Shown here one piece after another: positions 37,626 to 51,832 of a stretch of 64,000 nucleotides of DNA (the first letter of the stretch is position 1; each line of letters begins with the position of its first letter). The DNA comes from Chionis minor (taxonomy: Eukaryota > Chordata > Aves > Charadriiformes > Chionididae), in contig VZSF01000119.1 in NCBI GenBank assembly GCA_013398295.1, positions 63,390-127,389 on the forward strand. Direction: 5' to 3'. A program made the position numbers and the translations under genes. The notes beneath the pieces are model-generated. The model was given only the letters and a program-made list of their open reading frames with translations. It did no database searches and was not told the DNA's origin.

Positions 37626-38897
37626 AAACAAAACCTCCTGGCAGCTTGGAGGCACACTGCAATAGCATTCAATTTACCAGGAACTGGCTATATTTCTGTT
37701 ATTAAAATTTCATTCAGAGAGCTTTGTCAGTACTGTCTTTTATTTTTAAGCTCTTAAAACACTCCATGGAATTTGAAACACAGACCACTCACCAGTATCC
37801 TGCTCTTCCTGGACAGGAGCATAAGCAGCTACTCTAAAAATCACCAAAGGTGCAGGGAAATTTACCAAAAATGATTGGAAGACCTAATTAGTTCTAGTTT
37901 CTAACCAAGAAAAGACAAGGCTTAGTACTAACCTCTGGTGCCATAAGAAAAAACTAAGGAGGTACTAAGAACAGTCTAATCCAGCACAATATGTTGTATG
38001 TCCCTAGGGGTATGAATTAGTAGCTTTAACTGGAGACTATGGGAACATGCTGTACCCAGACCCCACATGCTGTGGGCTGGGTAACTCACTCCATTATCAC
38101 CTCCTGTATTTCATTAAACCACTATGGTTGTCGGTGCAACATCGTTACAGTTACGGCAGATGCTCCCAACTCTGTAACAGACACAGCTCTCTAACCCATG
38201 GGAAAGAAGGCTGTTTTACTGCACAGAAGGAAACTAGTTACGCCCCCTTACCACCCTCAAAAAAATCCCAACAAACCATTTTTAGGATATAATATCAGTC
38301 CCCCCAAATGGCAACAACTCAGAGAAACTGATAGAGCTGTGCCAAGAGGCAGAGTTCAGAAAGGTTTGACAGAGTCAGAAAGGTTTAGAAATTATTTCAG
38401 AAGCAAAAAAGATTGCAACTTTATCATTTATGATATAAGATCATTATCTAGTCAGGCAGGAAAATTTGCCTTAAAGCCCTAACTTACTGCTCTCAAAGAA
38501 TTCAGATTAGTTTTTGATGTGTGATAAAACCTTAATAAAAATATAACTGTCCAATAGCTTCCTTCCCTTACCCTCCACTCCCGAAGGCAAAACAGCACAT
38601 TCACAATTGCAACTCTCCTACTTCCGGGGCATGCAGGCTATTTCTCTTTGAGGTGTTAACAAGCCTCTACTGAGCGAACTTATGTCTAGTGCGGAAGCTA
38701 ACCTCGGCTTTATACAAGACAACATCGATATATTTAGCACATCCGTCTTGTATGCTTTGAATCATCCATGGATGGGTTTGACTATATTATGTTTTCTTTT
38801 GCTAGTCCTACAACATCAAATGGTAGTAAAAATAAGCTAAGCTTTTCTTCTTTTTGTCTGTTGATATCTTTTCACTGAGTTGTTTTGGTTTTTTGTC

Positions 38898-38911
38898 TTT
38901 TTTTTTTTTTT
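38898..38911. repeat. T14 homopolymer
   Basis: Fourteen T residues in a wider T-rich stretch starting near 38880. Confidence 0.8.
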
Positions 38912-39478
38912 AAGGCTAAGTGCAATCACTTAATGCCTATTTAAAAGCTATACAGTAGCAGAGGTGTAACCAAGAGCAAATCTGGTAGCAAGGACAAGGC
39001 ATCATAACCAATAAACACAAGAGAGCACATTACTCAAGACTACTAGCTGAGTACGCAGGCCTGGGAAGAAGGTTGCCTTGTTTTTAAGCTTGTAAATTGA
39101 ATTGAAAATGCTTTAACAGTTGTTTAAACACAGCAAATAGATCTCTAGATTGCCTTCTTGCTTTCTCCTCTGAAGATACTATTGCAACAGAGGTTTGGTA
39201 ACAGACGGATATTTGCTATTTTGGAAGTGCTGTTTATTGAATACTTTGCTCTTATTTTGAGCTTCCCTTGCATTTGCAATGTTTCCCCCTGTTCCTCCTC
39301 TCTCCTTTAGACTGTAAGTTTGCAAGAATAAGGACCATCATTTTGCACGCAACGCTCCCTGTGGCCACTAAAAATTGGTTATATGCATAGATGCACACCT
39401 ACGCAAAAAATGTTGGGGTTTTTTTTCCAGCACGCAAAGCCTTATGACTTGATATAAGCAACCCAAATAACACCACTT

Positions 39479-39493
39479 CCCCCCCCCCCCCCC
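39479..39493. repeat. C15 homopolymer
   Basis: Fifteen consecutive C residues, the longest C/G run in the window. Runs of this kind are unstable and easily miscounted, so the true length may differ. Confidence 0.85.
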
Positions 39494-42400
39494 AAATAAA
39501 CTATTGATTCACAAAGTTTTACAGCCTCCAGTTCAGCAAAGAAAATACAAATATGCTTAGGAAATCAGCAGCCTACACCCAGTGCTACAGATTCTTTTCT
39601 GAGTGTTATCTGCTAATGTTTGCTTCTCTCTTGGAGAATGAGAGAGCACTGAATTGCACATTGTAAGGCAAACTAGTAAAAGGGAGAACACTGTATATGT
39701 GGGGTTTTTTTGTAATTATTAGTGTATTAGATCTGGCTCTTCAGAGCTTATGCAGACAAACTTGTGAGTAATGAGTCTTTGGCTGAGTGAAAAATGCATG
39801 CCTTTCCTCTGTCTATGCCTGAATAAACTAAAGCCAAAACATAAAACCTTTGTAATACACCCATTGATGCCAGTTCATTTATCAGGGAAGATAGAAAGGG
39901 ATCTGACATAACAGTAATATTTACTTCAGCCGCAAAGACTCTGTGCTTATAATGAATTCATCATCTGATTTTCTACATCCCCTGTGCTGAGATCTGAAGA
40001 AGCTTGCTTGCTTTTTTTGCCTACTGCTTGGCACAAAATCTGTTTGAACAGAGCTGGGCTGTAAGCACCATGATCACAAAACTAGCATCTAGCTGGCTCT
40101 CAGGAGGGAAGAGGTTTTATTTATAGCTCTTCTGGGCAGCTTTAGCCAGTTGACATGCTGCTGCTCTGACCATCCTTGGGATGACCTTCACAGGAATATG
40201 TCTTTTACTTTGTGATAAGCTATGACAAGGCCTTAAGGTTTCTCAGGATGTTCCTCTCGTGCCCTCCCTCCTTCCCCTCTATAGTATGTTGGAATTGCTT
40301 TAACATATAAACAAACAAAAGGTATTAGAAGAGCTGCATCTTCTGAATGGAAATCAGGCAGGTTTCAAGCAAAGAGGAAGACACATGCTGAAGCTGGTAT
40401 GCCTTGTGAAATGCTGAAACCTAGCAAATTCTCTTGGAAACTATAAGCCTTTTAAATACACTTTAAAAAAAAACACCACAACACACAACTGTTTTTTGTT
40501 CTAACTCCTGTCCAGCTGTATTAGAAGAGAAATTCTTTTTTCTTCTCAAGTAATGAGGTGAAAAATAGTTTAAGTAGCTCACAGAGAGCTCTGATGAACT
40601 TGTAGACATTTAAGGAGAAATTTCTGGGTGTCAATTCTGACAGGGAGCAGAAGGGTATGTTGAGTTCTTATTCCCATAAAAAGTATTGCACAGATCTTGA
40701 ATAAATACCATGAGCAACAACTCAGTGTGAGATGGACTAGAGATGGATATGCACATGCGATTATGACATTCACATCATTGAAAGTGTAACTCTTACCCGC
40801 TGAATTTTATCACCTTAAATATCTCCTTTAAAACATGAAGTGCATGAATTGCATCCACAATGATACCTGGAGCACTGAGAATCACCAGAAATATTGGTAT
40901 AGTTCTTCGAATAAGAGCTCCTCAACCAAAGTATTTCTAACGTGACCACTGTCATGTGATATGTGCCATATAGCCTGTTCCTGGAGTGGTCAAACACTAA
41001 CAGCAATTGGGAAGTAGACACTCAGTTACTGCAGAACAGCAAAACTCCTCCGAAACTCAAGAACTGCTAATTTACACCAGAAAGATTCATCCAGTGTGTA
41101 CTACTGTGTATATGAATGTCAAACTTAGAGATTTGCTCATGAATGTATGTTTCGTTGGGTGGGGTTTTTTTGAGAACCTAAAGAAACTTTTAAATTTTAC
41201 CCCAACATGTTAATTCTTTGTTGATGGTCAAATAAATGATGACTACTTGCCAAAACACCCTTGTTTCAACACAGCTGTTGAAATCAAGTGGTTCTTTCCT
41301 GCCTATTTTTAAGATTTAAGTAAACAATGTTCTATCAACAAAGTAGCCTCATTTGAGAGTTTTAGACTGAACTGCAACAAACTGAAGACAGATATCTCAA
41401 ATGTTTTAAGATGCATTTCAGTGCCAGTAAAAAAAGTAGCACATAGTGAAGTGGGGTGCCTGGCCCTCACTCTGTGTTAACTCTACATTAAATACTGTTT
41501 ACACAGGCAGCATGCTCATCATAAATCGTTGTTAAAGATTGGCTAATAATTATACTTCGTACTTACTCAGAGCCTTTCATCTGATCATCTCTGAGCTCTC
41601 TGCAAACACAAATTCATTTTCATAACATCGTAGGAGTAGCTAAACTGTTACCAAAGATACCAGACATCTGGGCTAGAAATGGACCCTCTGTCTGTAGAGT
41701 GGGCCAGTACCCAACATCCTTCTAGATGTAAAGGGAGGATTCAGTAACGCTGAAGACTGTAGGAATCTGGTAGTTTCAGCTGTACTGGAGTTTTTATGTT
41801 AAAGGTAACAAAGTGAAAATGAAGCTATACTTTCTTTGTGTTCTGTTCATAACAACAACAAAAAATATTTCTCATAACTAAAGGTCAGTATCTTAAACCA
41901 GGGACACAAAAGCATCCTACAAAACAAACCACAGAGCAGAAAAAGTTTGAAGAACAAACATTAGGAAGGCCAGTCAGCTATCTTAATCTGATAAACTGTT
42001 TTTGGCAACAAATTAAAACAGTTGTTTCATGTTTGTGGGCAGTTTTTAATGACTTGTTCTTGCATTTTAAGGTACTGGCTCAAGATTTCAGGTTTATGAC
42101 AGGAAATGTATTTAACGTTTTTCTTTAGGTTTTTGCATAAAAAAAGTAATTACCATGATGCGGCAAAAGATAACTTATGTCGTCACTGGAATCAGTGAAG
42201 AAATACCTCAAGGTGATTATCTAGCATAAAACTAATTATATCTCAACTATTACATAAATAGCAACATGAAAGTTCTGCAAGTAATCGTCATAACTAGCAG
42301 ATGGCATAAGCTGAACTTCATTAAAAAGCAACAATGTGAGAGACCAAAACCCAGATTAAGATTTCCTCTCTAAAAACAGTATATGGAGACAATTAACTTC

Positions 42401-43203
42401 TCCAAATATTCATATGCATATTAACATAGGCACCAACTGCATACTGATTGAACCATTATCAATACCAAGGGAAACATCTAGCTTCCATGTTGTCACAGCC
42501 AGGGTTTTAATAATATAGGCATGGAAAGCAACCACTGAAATAGGAGACATGATGAAAAACGGTATTCTCTAATAGCCAGATGAGCACAGCTTCCTTCGCT
42601 TTCCTTTACCAGAGCAAACTGCAGATATCAAGATCCTCGGCTGCAAAAAGGATTATAGAAGTGAATTTAAGCTTTTTGTGTTGCTGAAGTTAAGATCCGT
42701 TTATGCTGGTCTGGTCCCTCATATTTAAGAGAAAACACCGCAGTTGTCCTTAAACTTGTGCAGGCTGCCAAGAGCTTAGAACCAGCAGAGGTCCAGCAGA
42801 GAAGGACTACTTGAGCAGTACAAGAATGGCCCCCGCCCTCTACCAGCACTCTCATGGGCACGGTGAAGCAAGTTGGTGTTAGAACCATCAACGGGCCTTT
42901 CTAAACAAAACGCATGTCTAAACTGGAGAGTGAGCAATACAATAACAGCTGATAATACCATATGTTCATTACGCCTCCATGAATTTTACTATAGTTTTCC
43001 ACCCATATATTTTTTCCAACTTTCTCTTTGATACTTCACTTTGGCATCTAGTCTTTCTACTTGCTTTATTTCCCTTTCTCTTATTCTCTGTTGTGTTCAC
43101 TTCAGTGCTTCCCTTACCACATCTTTTCTAGTGTTTGTTTTCCTAATCAAATGATCTCCTTCCATTTTTACTGAGCACCACCTACTTAAAAATTAAACAA
43201 ATG

Positions 43204-43231
43204 AAATAAACCAAATTAAATAAACCAAATC
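43204..43231. repeat. 14-base tandem duplication, two copies
   Basis: Two adjacent copies of an AAATAAACCAAAT(T/C) unit (43204-43217 and 43218-43231) differ only at the last base. The flanks are similarly AC-rich, so it is probably a local slippage product. Confidence 0.75.
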
Positions 43232-44845
43232 AAAAAATCTGCTGTCCCTATGTAATGTTTATTCTGCTTGTTTATTATAGTTCATTGCTCTGCTCTCTGG
43301 CGTACTTAAACTGTGAAGTCTTCAACCATTGACAGTCCTACTCTGTTTATACAGCATCTAGTGAAACAAAATCATATTCCTAAATAGCATCAAGATCTTA
43401 CTGTAATAAAGATAACCATTAGCAATAAGACTAATTAATAACACCAACCATTCAACTATGAGGAAGAGGTCTAGGGATATAGATGGAAACAAAACCAAAG
43501 TCACACAATCACTAACAGCAATTTATGCAAAGTATATTGTAAACACCAACAACCCTTAAAAAAATTAAGGAAAAAAGAAGAAAACCAACAAAAATCCCTG
43601 TTATTAAAGTAAGTTTCTTTCTCAGAAACTTTCCTTTCAAAGCATTATAAATTATGCCTGTTTTGAGCTGAAGTTCCAAGAAGTTTAAATCAGTTTTACA
43701 TCTTCCAACAGCTAATGAAGACTGGTTATGCGTAGACAAAACATTCTGCTGTTATCTCAGTAGACAGAAAAAACAAACAAAGTATTTTATAGCTTAAAAT
43801 AATTCCTCCACAAAACATTTTTAATACCACATGACCATGCTAGGAAAATATGCCAAGTTATTTTATCATTTTGGTTTGAAATATAAAGAGGGCTTTTCTG
43901 CCATTTATCAAAATATTAAACTCATTTTTCATTGGACATACAGGCAGCTGGGTGTATACCTGGTTAAACACTGCTGAATGTGCAGTGTTTAGAAAAGGAA
44001 TCTTAATGGGTAAGAAAATATTCCATTTGTGTGTCATCAGCCTTCTAACCAAATGTGAGCAAAGCGTTCAAACAGCAGGTCTAACCATAAAGGTGGAGGC
44101 AAGAGCATGACACTTGAGCTGTGGATTCCAGCCAGGTAAAATAATAATCCTGCATTCTGGGAGAAACACTTATTAGAGCTCTCCAGGCAAGGCAGAGCTC
44201 ATGGGCACTGCAGTACTGGGTGGCAGCACACAGGGTCCCCACCAGGCATCCTGCCCCGCAGCACACACCACATCTGGAGGATGGTGCATCTGCATTCCCT
44301 ACATCCGGGTCAGTAGTGCATCAGATCCCAGCCTTAGTTGCCTTTTAGAATGTTGCTTCCTTGCGTGCATACATTTATTCCTACAGAAAGTCACCAATGT
44401 TACCCAACTCAGATCAAACACACAGGCAAGGCAGAACTTACTAGCACAGACGTCTACTGCACTGTTGTGGTCACTGCATTCGTGGGACTCCAGCCAGTTT
44501 TCCTGCAGAGTACAGAACAACACAGGCAGTGCAAGTTCTGGAATATCCTCACTGAACTTTGTTACATAGTATGTGTTGATATTTCAGCTTGCTGAGCCCA
44601 GCATTAAGGTGCTAAACATTCTGATTATCCGGAGAGGATGGGGTACTTTATTCTGTAAATTACAGAATGGAACCATCCAGTATTTTTCTTTCCAAGTCAA
44701 ATTAACACAGGATGTGATGTTATCACCTAAAGCCATATCAAAGCAAATAAGAAATAAAGGCTAGTATGCTTACAGTAAGACATTAATACCAAACCAGTAA
44801 ACAGCTGAATTGGAAAGAATTTTCAGAGAATCAAGAGGAATCAAA

Positions 44846-44855
44846 GGGGGGGGGG
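44846..44855. repeat. G10 homopolymer
   Basis: Ten G residues on the + strand in a purine-rich setting (44833-44868). A similar G10 lies at 50955-50964. Confidence 0.8.
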
Positions 44856-46100
44856 AGCGGGGAAGGAATATAAATCTACGTTTTGTCTTTAAGCATCAGA
44901 TAATTTCCTTTGCAGACTTTTCTAATTATATTTGCTTTCTAAAAGACAATCTTTGCTTCCCTCTCCAGGAATATCCATTCTCCATTACAGCCAACATATT
45001 TTCTTCTGTCCCCTGCTACTGCAGGAACAGATCCTCTCACTCTCTAATTTAAGCCCGTGCTGAGGTAATACAAAGGCTTTTATCTGTGTACTCTAGATAC
45101 AGAAGCGAGAAACAGGGAGGTTAAATGGTTTGGTTGTTGACATAGAAAGAATTTGCATGAAACGGGGAACCAAACACAGGTTTACAAGTCCTAACCCCAA
45201 ATCAACGTGACAGACTTGGTTGTGACCCCAGGACACCACCCTTTACTTTTCCCTTCCGAGTAAAGAGCAGACATGTAAGCCCTGCTGAAAGGTCTCCAAG
45301 TGGGTTGATCTTTCACAAACAAGTGCCTGCACTGCAGTGGCCACCTCCTGACACCTTCAGCACTGTCTCCCTGGGGTCCTCCATGACAGCATCTTACTTC
45401 CCAAAACTACAGACCCGACTGGCTTCATGCTCACTGCTGTTCCCTCAAGTCCCATAGTACATGTTGCTCAACTTCGTTTCACATGGCCCCGATCTTTCTT
45501 CTGTAGCTCCAATTCTGCTGAATGTTGGATTGTTTTTTTCTTGGGGTATAAAATGGGACTTATGTGGTTGCTCTGTCCAGATATCTGGGTAACACAGTTG
45601 GGTTGATTAACCGTTAGAACTAACCATGGCTGAAGGACAAACATAATAGCAATTCTTATAAGCAAACATGGGGATATCACCCATCCTCTTTCCACCCAGT
45701 ACTTTGGATCAGCCTCTATGGCACAATGTCTGTAAACACTCCATGTCCCAACCTTTACTCACACTGAAGCCTTTATACCATTTACTTTCAGAGGAGACTT
45801 GATAGCCCTGGACAACTATTCAAGATGGCATTTTGAGTAGAGGCCTCCAGTATGTTTGGCCTCAATGTTTTAAAGCATAGGACTTAAACTAGGCAGCCAA
45901 AATGGCCTGTGCATTTAATATTATCTTCGGCTGCAAAAATGATTCAATTGTCTTGGTGATTTCACCTATCCCTTGATGTCACAAGTGCTTTCAAATTTTT
46001 TAATCTACTTGTTCAGCTCTGTCTGTGATTTATGGTATAGCCAGCTAATAAGGTCACTGTCCGTGCAAGCCGAAGGTAGAAACCTTTCTGGTAAGTCTGT

Positions 46101-46180
46101 GCAAGGCGAAATCATGGCTTTTAGGATATAGTTATTTCAATCTAGTCCAACCCCTCTCTCTCAGAGCATAAGATACATTT
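46101..46180 (-). mobile_element. Possible worn CR1 3'-end fragment
   Basis: The stretch 'caatctagtccaacccctct' at 46139-46158 matches the reverse complement of the CR1 3' tail pattern (family: gggttggactagatgatc). Only a few tens of bases are alike and the terminal octamer is not visible, so this may be a chance match. Confidence 0.3.
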
Positions 46181-46570
46181 TGAAAAATACCTATAGCTGG
46201 CTTTATAGTTTTACAATAGATGAAGATCTATGAGTGTATGCTAAATCAAGTGTGGAGCATAGCATTTCCCAGGGAAGGCTACATACCTGTTTGGGGAATA
46301 GAGCTATAATTTTTTCCATCTCCAGTGGCTGATGGTTGAGGAAAGTTCCTTCAGGCCACTTGGCACATATGCAGCAGATGCAATGAAGATTGCATTGGAC
46401 AGTGGGGAAAAACATACCCAGTAATAACATCCACTATTTTTTTTTCATAAGTAAGAAACATCTACTTTCCTCAGCACCATCTGTTGAACACCAGCAGGTG
46501 CTGGAGACAATCACAGAAAAGCTGTACTTTTCTGAAAGTGTTTAAACCATCCTCTGAAATGAAAGAAGAT

Positions 46571-46590
46571 CCCCCCCCCCAAAAAAAAAA
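46571..46590. repeat. C10-A10 homopolymer junction
   Basis: Ten C followed by ten A. With the C10-T10 run at 30235-30254, this is one of two such abrupt ten-plus-ten junctions in the window. Confidence 0.85.
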
Positions 46591-46624
46591 TATCTCTCTG
46601 AAGGAAGAGTCCTTATTAAATCAT

Positions 46625-46725
46625 GTTTTGTTTGGTTTGAGTGTTTTGGGTTTTTCTGTTTGTTTGGTTTGGGGGTTTGTGTGTTTTGTTTGTTTGGATT
46701 AAAAAAAAACCCAAACACAACAGCA
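46625..46725. repeat. T/G-rich low-complexity tract
   Basis: About 100 bases dominated by TTTG, TTTGG and GTGTTTTG units, followed by an A-run and CCCAAACACAAC. It is the reverse-complement counterpart of the A/C-rich tracts elsewhere in the window. Confidence 0.75.
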
Positions 46726-47061
46726 CAAAACCCCTGTAGCACCTTAGCAATACCTCACCAACTTCCTTTACCATTCATATCAGTTCTATAGGTCTTCTCC
46801 AAAAAGAATTGAGGACACTGATTTCAGACTTGATGTTGCTAAGCGTGCGCTGGGGATGGTAGACCTCCACTACACATTGTTATCCCAGAGAGTTTCTGGG
46901 AAGTGGTAGCTGAAAATATATATAAAAAAAGGGGATGACAAAGAGATGCTCCATACAGAGCTCTTGCACAGTGTCAAGCCTGCATTTCACTCTTTGAAAG
47001 GGGTAAAGAAAAAGAGTAACAGAAAGGGTAAATGTTAATTAGGACCTATGAGCAGAAGGCA

Positions 47062-47160
47062 GCATTGTGATCATCAGGTCTGACTTCCTGAATAACATAG
47101 TAAAGTAATCCAGAAATTTCGGAAGTGGCCATGCCCAAAGTGTTTGCACCAAGGATTTTG
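47062..47160. repeat. Possible old interspersed repeat
   Basis: The stretch beginning 'attgtgatcatcaggtctga' at 47064 resembles a dispersed amniote repeat I recall from reptile and bird DNA (a 'gatcatctagtctgacctcc' pattern followed by 'ataacacag'). Here it reads 'cttcctgaataacatag'. The family name cannot be given from memory with certainty, and the copy is highly worn. Confidence 0.35.
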
Positions 47161-48478
47161 TTTCCAAATTATCTGGAGACAAAAGAGCAAGCATTAAAGG
47201 AACATTTAGCCTAGAACAGATTATACTGTAACTAGAGTTGCCTCCAAGTTTCTTGCGGCAACTGTTTCACAGATGGCAAGACATCTTTAATTAGAGCTGA
47301 GGATCATAAGGAGCAGAGCATAACAATACGCCTTCTCTCTTTTTATACAGAAGCGCTCTGGGATGCAGTGTGCCAATTACAACTTGATCAGGGGTTTTCT
47401 AGTGAAATGATTTCTTTTGTCAGACACTGTTGACACATGAAGAACAAAATTTCTCATGGTACAGTGCCAAGCAAGTTGCATAAAGAAAAATGTAATTTCC
47501 CATTAAAAAAATAATTGGAGAGACAGATGAGATGCACAGAGAAGAAAAATAGTAGAAAAGTCCAGTACTTAGGCACTTGCATAACATGAGCAAGTTTCAG
47601 GTTTCCCTTTTCCTGGTCAAAAGTGAATGTACCTATAGAAGTCATTTTAATGCCAGCATACCAGGTGGCTGAGCTTACTAGCAGTCTTACTGGTGGGCTG
47701 CTCTGTTTCTCCTACTGCAGATCTTTTATTCTGTGTAAACAATTAATGCCCACTGGGCCTTGGTGTGAAATGCTCTCACAGTCCAGTTGCCACAGAATAC
47801 TCATTTAGCTTGGACATTGGATCCAATGAGGAATAAACCCTCTTCTCCAAAGTATATTTCTTTATGTAAAATGGAACTATTTTTAAAAGGATTTTTAAAA
47901 AAAACATGCCAGAGAAGCCAACGGTATAGTTAACCCTGGCACTCACCCTGGACAAAGCAAGGTTCAAGTCTTTATTCTTGATCTCATGTTCTTCCTCCTC
48001 ACTCCTTTTCTCCCCCTCCACACTTGTTTCTTTTTAATAAAAAGAAATCTAAAATACATACATAAAGGTAGTGGGCTTGGTTTTATCTCAGTATGGAACA
48101 GAATTCCCACCCCCTTCCTCCCCCCACTTTAACCACGCTGTAAATTGGGTTTGTGCCAAGCCCTGCTTTCTGTAGTTTTATTTGGCTAGACCAATACTGC
48201 ACTTGCTTCACGTTCCTAAGTAACAGCGACAGGAAAAACTTTTGACAGAAACTCTAATATGGGACTCAAAAAAACTCCAAGTGCAGAAAGTTTTACTTAC
48301 ACTTGAGAGTTTCAGCTGCAAATTGAAAACTCAGAGTTGAATTTTGCATGTCCCTTCTGAGCCCAGGTCTTTGATCATTCAATCCTGTGTCTAATTGGTT
48401 TCAGAAGTCTGGAAAACTTTCTCTTCCAATAATCTCTGTCAGGTTGGGCAGGACAGGGAACTTCACAAGTCTGATTAG

Positions 48479-48527
48479 AAAAAAAACAAAGCCTAACAAA
48501 AAAACCCCACAAAACCAAAAATCCCCA
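48479..48527. repeat. A/C-rich low-complexity tract
   Basis: A short tract of A-runs and CCCC/CCC runs, the same type as 37437-37625 and 51752-51832. Confidence 0.7.
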
Positions 48528-50954
48528 CTTATCCTCATCTCCAATTCATGTTTTGAATAAAGCAAATTAAATTATTTAGAGCTGGAATTTCAAGGTAACC
48601 ACCTCTGTATTGGAAATTGCAGGCATTCAAGCAAGAGGCATTTGTTTTTCCTTGGATGCTTATCTTTTTTCCAAATGATGGATTTACAAAAAGGTCAGCT
48701 GCAATGGCTACTAGATTGATTTTGTATCTTTAACCAATTCTTGTCCAACTTCTGCAGGTTTAATTACGAGTACATGATTTGTGCCTTCTTGAAGTGCATA
48801 ACTCTCTCCTGACGGTTTCACGATCTGTTGCTTTATTATGAGTAAGATAAACCCCAAATGGTCTAAAGGTCTCATTTTAAGTAGGGGAGCCAACTTCTGG
48901 TAGGCATTAATTGAGGGGAGGAAGTCACATGATTTCCTAAGGTTGTTGAATATTTCAACGTAAGATTTTATGGGAGAAGGACTTTGATAAGAAAAACTAC
49001 GCAGCAACAGACATGAGTATGGTTTTGTTTTTCTACCAGTGCAAGTAGAAGGTGATTCTTGAAATGTAGTGATTTGGAAAGGTAGGATGAAAAATATCGT
49101 ATGTTATTGTACAGTACATTGTGTTAGATGGGGAGCACATGAACATTAACTGAATTACCTGTCTCTGAAAAGATAGTCCCACAGAATCCAGAACACAATG
49201 CTGCATAAAAAAAGGTGCAAAAAGGAACCAATATCTTGTGACCAGGGTGCTATGCTGAAAATCGAAACATGGGCTCCGCTGCTTTTTTGGTCACGTAGCT
49301 CCTATGAAGGATAAGTCAGCTGAACCCAAGTTCAATAAAGCATGAACATCTATGCTTAAGGTTCAAGCAACGTGCAAGGCACCCAAGTCAGTATAGGGAT
49401 GCAGTGTCTGCCATGCTTATGCCAAAACATGGTACTTCAGAAGCAATTCAGCAGAACTGGTTTAGCATAGAGAAATTTGCTGGTATCCAAAAAGGCAAAG
49501 ATGTGCATTGTGTCCCCTTCTCTCAAGCTGCTGCTTTTATTGTTCCTGAGCTTGCATAACTTCTCATTAAAGACCTGTCTCAGTTATGAGCTCCAAAGAC
49601 ATTGACAAGCTAGGAAGAAGCGAACCCATAAAAGCAGCATGATTTACAATACAAAACAATGGGGAGAAACACATTTGAAACAATGCTCCCAGTCATGTAG
49701 GTGTGCTGGGATAGGCAGAAGAGGGTGATGCCCTGCCTAATAGTAAAACAGCACGTGGCAATGGCATTGAGAACACAAGTAACACAGAGGCCTGGTGAAA
49801 GAGGAAGCCTAACCCACTGCAGCACTCTACTGAGGGGGTAAGGATGAGATTTAGTGATGTGGCCAAGAGGAATAACGATCAGATTCCTCCAAGACTGGTG
49901 AGGCACAGTAATTTCAGTGAGTTTAAGTCCAGTCTGATGCCCTGCCTTGGCCCTGTGCCAGCCCAAATTTATTCCTTGTTCCTCCCATAGCGCTTGTGCC
50001 ATTCCACAGCAAAACAGAGAAGACATTGTACAGGAAATTCATTGTTAGTTTTGTTGCTGAATCCATTTTCAGCTAGATCAGTCCAATGATATTGTTCACC
50101 ATACAGATGATACACTCAACACAAAGGAGGATTTGTGGGTAGGGACAAGGGAAACCCATCCCTTTTATTGATAGGTCCCAGGGTATGGGTTTAAAGTGAA
50201 CGTGAAACCACATACTTAATGGGAAAAACAGAAGTAGCTTTTAAGAGCTAGGTGGTCTGAAAAATCCTTCCTACACAGCTTTTGTTTTCAAGGACTAAGC
50301 TAGCTGCTTTGTGCAAGATAATTGCAGGTTATAGGTCACACAAGATCAGGGCGGACATGAAGACACCAGAGAATATCCAGAAGAAGGCAGCAAGTAGATG
50401 GTGTGCTCGTTTGTCTATGCCGGAGAGAATGAGCCTGTCACTGTCTTGGAGTGCAAGGAAACCTGTCCAACAGGGTTTCCGGCAAGGAAATAAGACATGC
50501 TTTGAGCACAGTGGTTTCATCTGCTTACTTGAGGAAAGAGTCAAGCCTGAACCACGTGTGACTAGCTAGAGGCTGAGCAAGCTGTGTGGGTCTGCTGGGG
50601 GGTTACTGTATTTGAGGAAGGATTATGCAGCACTGAGAAACCAACTGGTTCTACTCACACAGCTTCTATAGGCTTGCTCTGTTTTCTCCTGGTTATGATT
50701 GTTTTGCAGCTTGGGTTATGCACATCAGCATGTCACGTACATTCAGCCTTGAGTCTTTCCTGACGGTGTTTTTATGCAACCTGTGAGCTAATAGCGCATA
50801 CAAGCGCTAAGAAACAATGGTGAAAGAGGCTCTCATTGCCACCATGAGAACAGAAGAGAGCACGGCTCCAGAGGAAAGATTGAGTGACCAAAGCACTTGA
50901 ATCTGAGGGACATTTGAGAAGAACTGCAGCCTCCAAATACATAAACAGTAACTT

Positions 50955-50964
50955 GGGGGGGGGG
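50955..50964. repeat. G10 homopolymer
   Basis: Ten consecutive G residues on the + strand, followed closely by a T-rich stretch. Confidence 0.8.
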
Positions 50965-51751
50965 AAGGTGTTTTTTCTTTTTTTTGTAACAGGGCAAGAA
51001 ATAACAAGCTTAAATTGCTGGAAAGGGTAGCTAAACATTGACAAAAGGATAAAACTTTCTAACAGCAAGGACAGTGAAGCATGGGACCAGTTTGCCAAAA
51101 GAGACAGAGGACTCTTCTTTAAGAATAGGTTAGACAGCTCTGTCACGGATAGTTTAGTCTATCTGGAAGGATAAGCAAGGAAGAGGATTTCTAGAATTCT
51201 GAGGTAGTCATCAATATTTGAATAGCAGTCTTTAAAACTGAAGCATGGACAACATCACACTGCAGCTGATATCTGGGTATAGAGCACAGTCAACTTTAGC
51301 TTGTTAGGAGGACTTTTTTCATTGTGACTTTGGGCACTCTATAGCTCTGCCTCTTTTCTGCCACAGTGAAACAGAGTTCAGTATCTTGCCTCAAAAGTAC
51401 GAAGGAGATTGATTAACTGCAGGCAAGAGCTACGAGGTTTAATTTCACTAGACATTTTGGTAAGTGGTATTCTGTGCCCTGGAAGAAAATCTAGTTGACC
51501 ATATTATTTGTCTTCTCTAGCTTACAGTCTAGAAATTGTTACTCAAAAAACTTGTTCCTTCACATATGAAAGCAGCAAATACATGGAAGAAAAAGGGAAG
51601 TAGTCTTGCACTAATTACTCCTTATATCAAACAGCAGTTAGCACTACACACTCACAATTGCTTTTGTTCAGATCTGGTACCTTTTAAAAAAACAACCAGC
51701 TTCATTGTTACTTGTTGTAGCTGGTGTTATGTATGTTTACCATGTGTTTCC

Positions 51752-51832
51752 TTAAAAAAAACCAAACAAAAAAAACCCCAAAAGCAACAGAAGGTCCCCC
51801 AAAACCCAACAACAAAACTCCACTCTTCAGCA
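51752..51832. repeat. A/C-rich low-complexity tract
   Basis: About 80 bases dominated by A-runs and CCCC/CCC runs. Open frames through it give K/P/N/Q-rich peptides and are not considered genes. Confidence 0.7.

Larger units (their letters stand above)
34081..46100. other. AT-rich non-coding DNA, no gene recognised
   Basis: About 12 kb without a recognisable exon or RNA gene. The most distinct part is the A/C-rich tract at 37437-37625. Others are T14 at 38898-38911, C15 at 39479-39493, a 14-base tandem duplication at 43204-43231 and G10 at 44846-44855. A possible trace of an old interspersed repeat lies near 41660-41740, but it is too worn to call. Confidence 0.6.

Noticed and set aside
37373..37627. 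84-codon plus frame and 63-codon minus frame
   Set aside because: Both are translations of the A/C-rich low-complexity tract, giving K/P/N/T-rich or G/F/V-rich peptides without any domain.
41655..41760. Possible worn copy of a sauropsid dispersed repeat ('gggctagaaatggaccctct')
   Set aside because: Only scattered short matches to the remembered pattern. Too weak to list as a feature.
49610..50026. 138-codon minus-strand open frame
   Set aside because: Cysteine-rich but without a regular spacing or known motif. Probably chance.
50282..50569. 95-codon plus-strand frame with many basic residues
   Set aside because: No known family, and an overlapping minus frame is also open. Not enough to call a gene.
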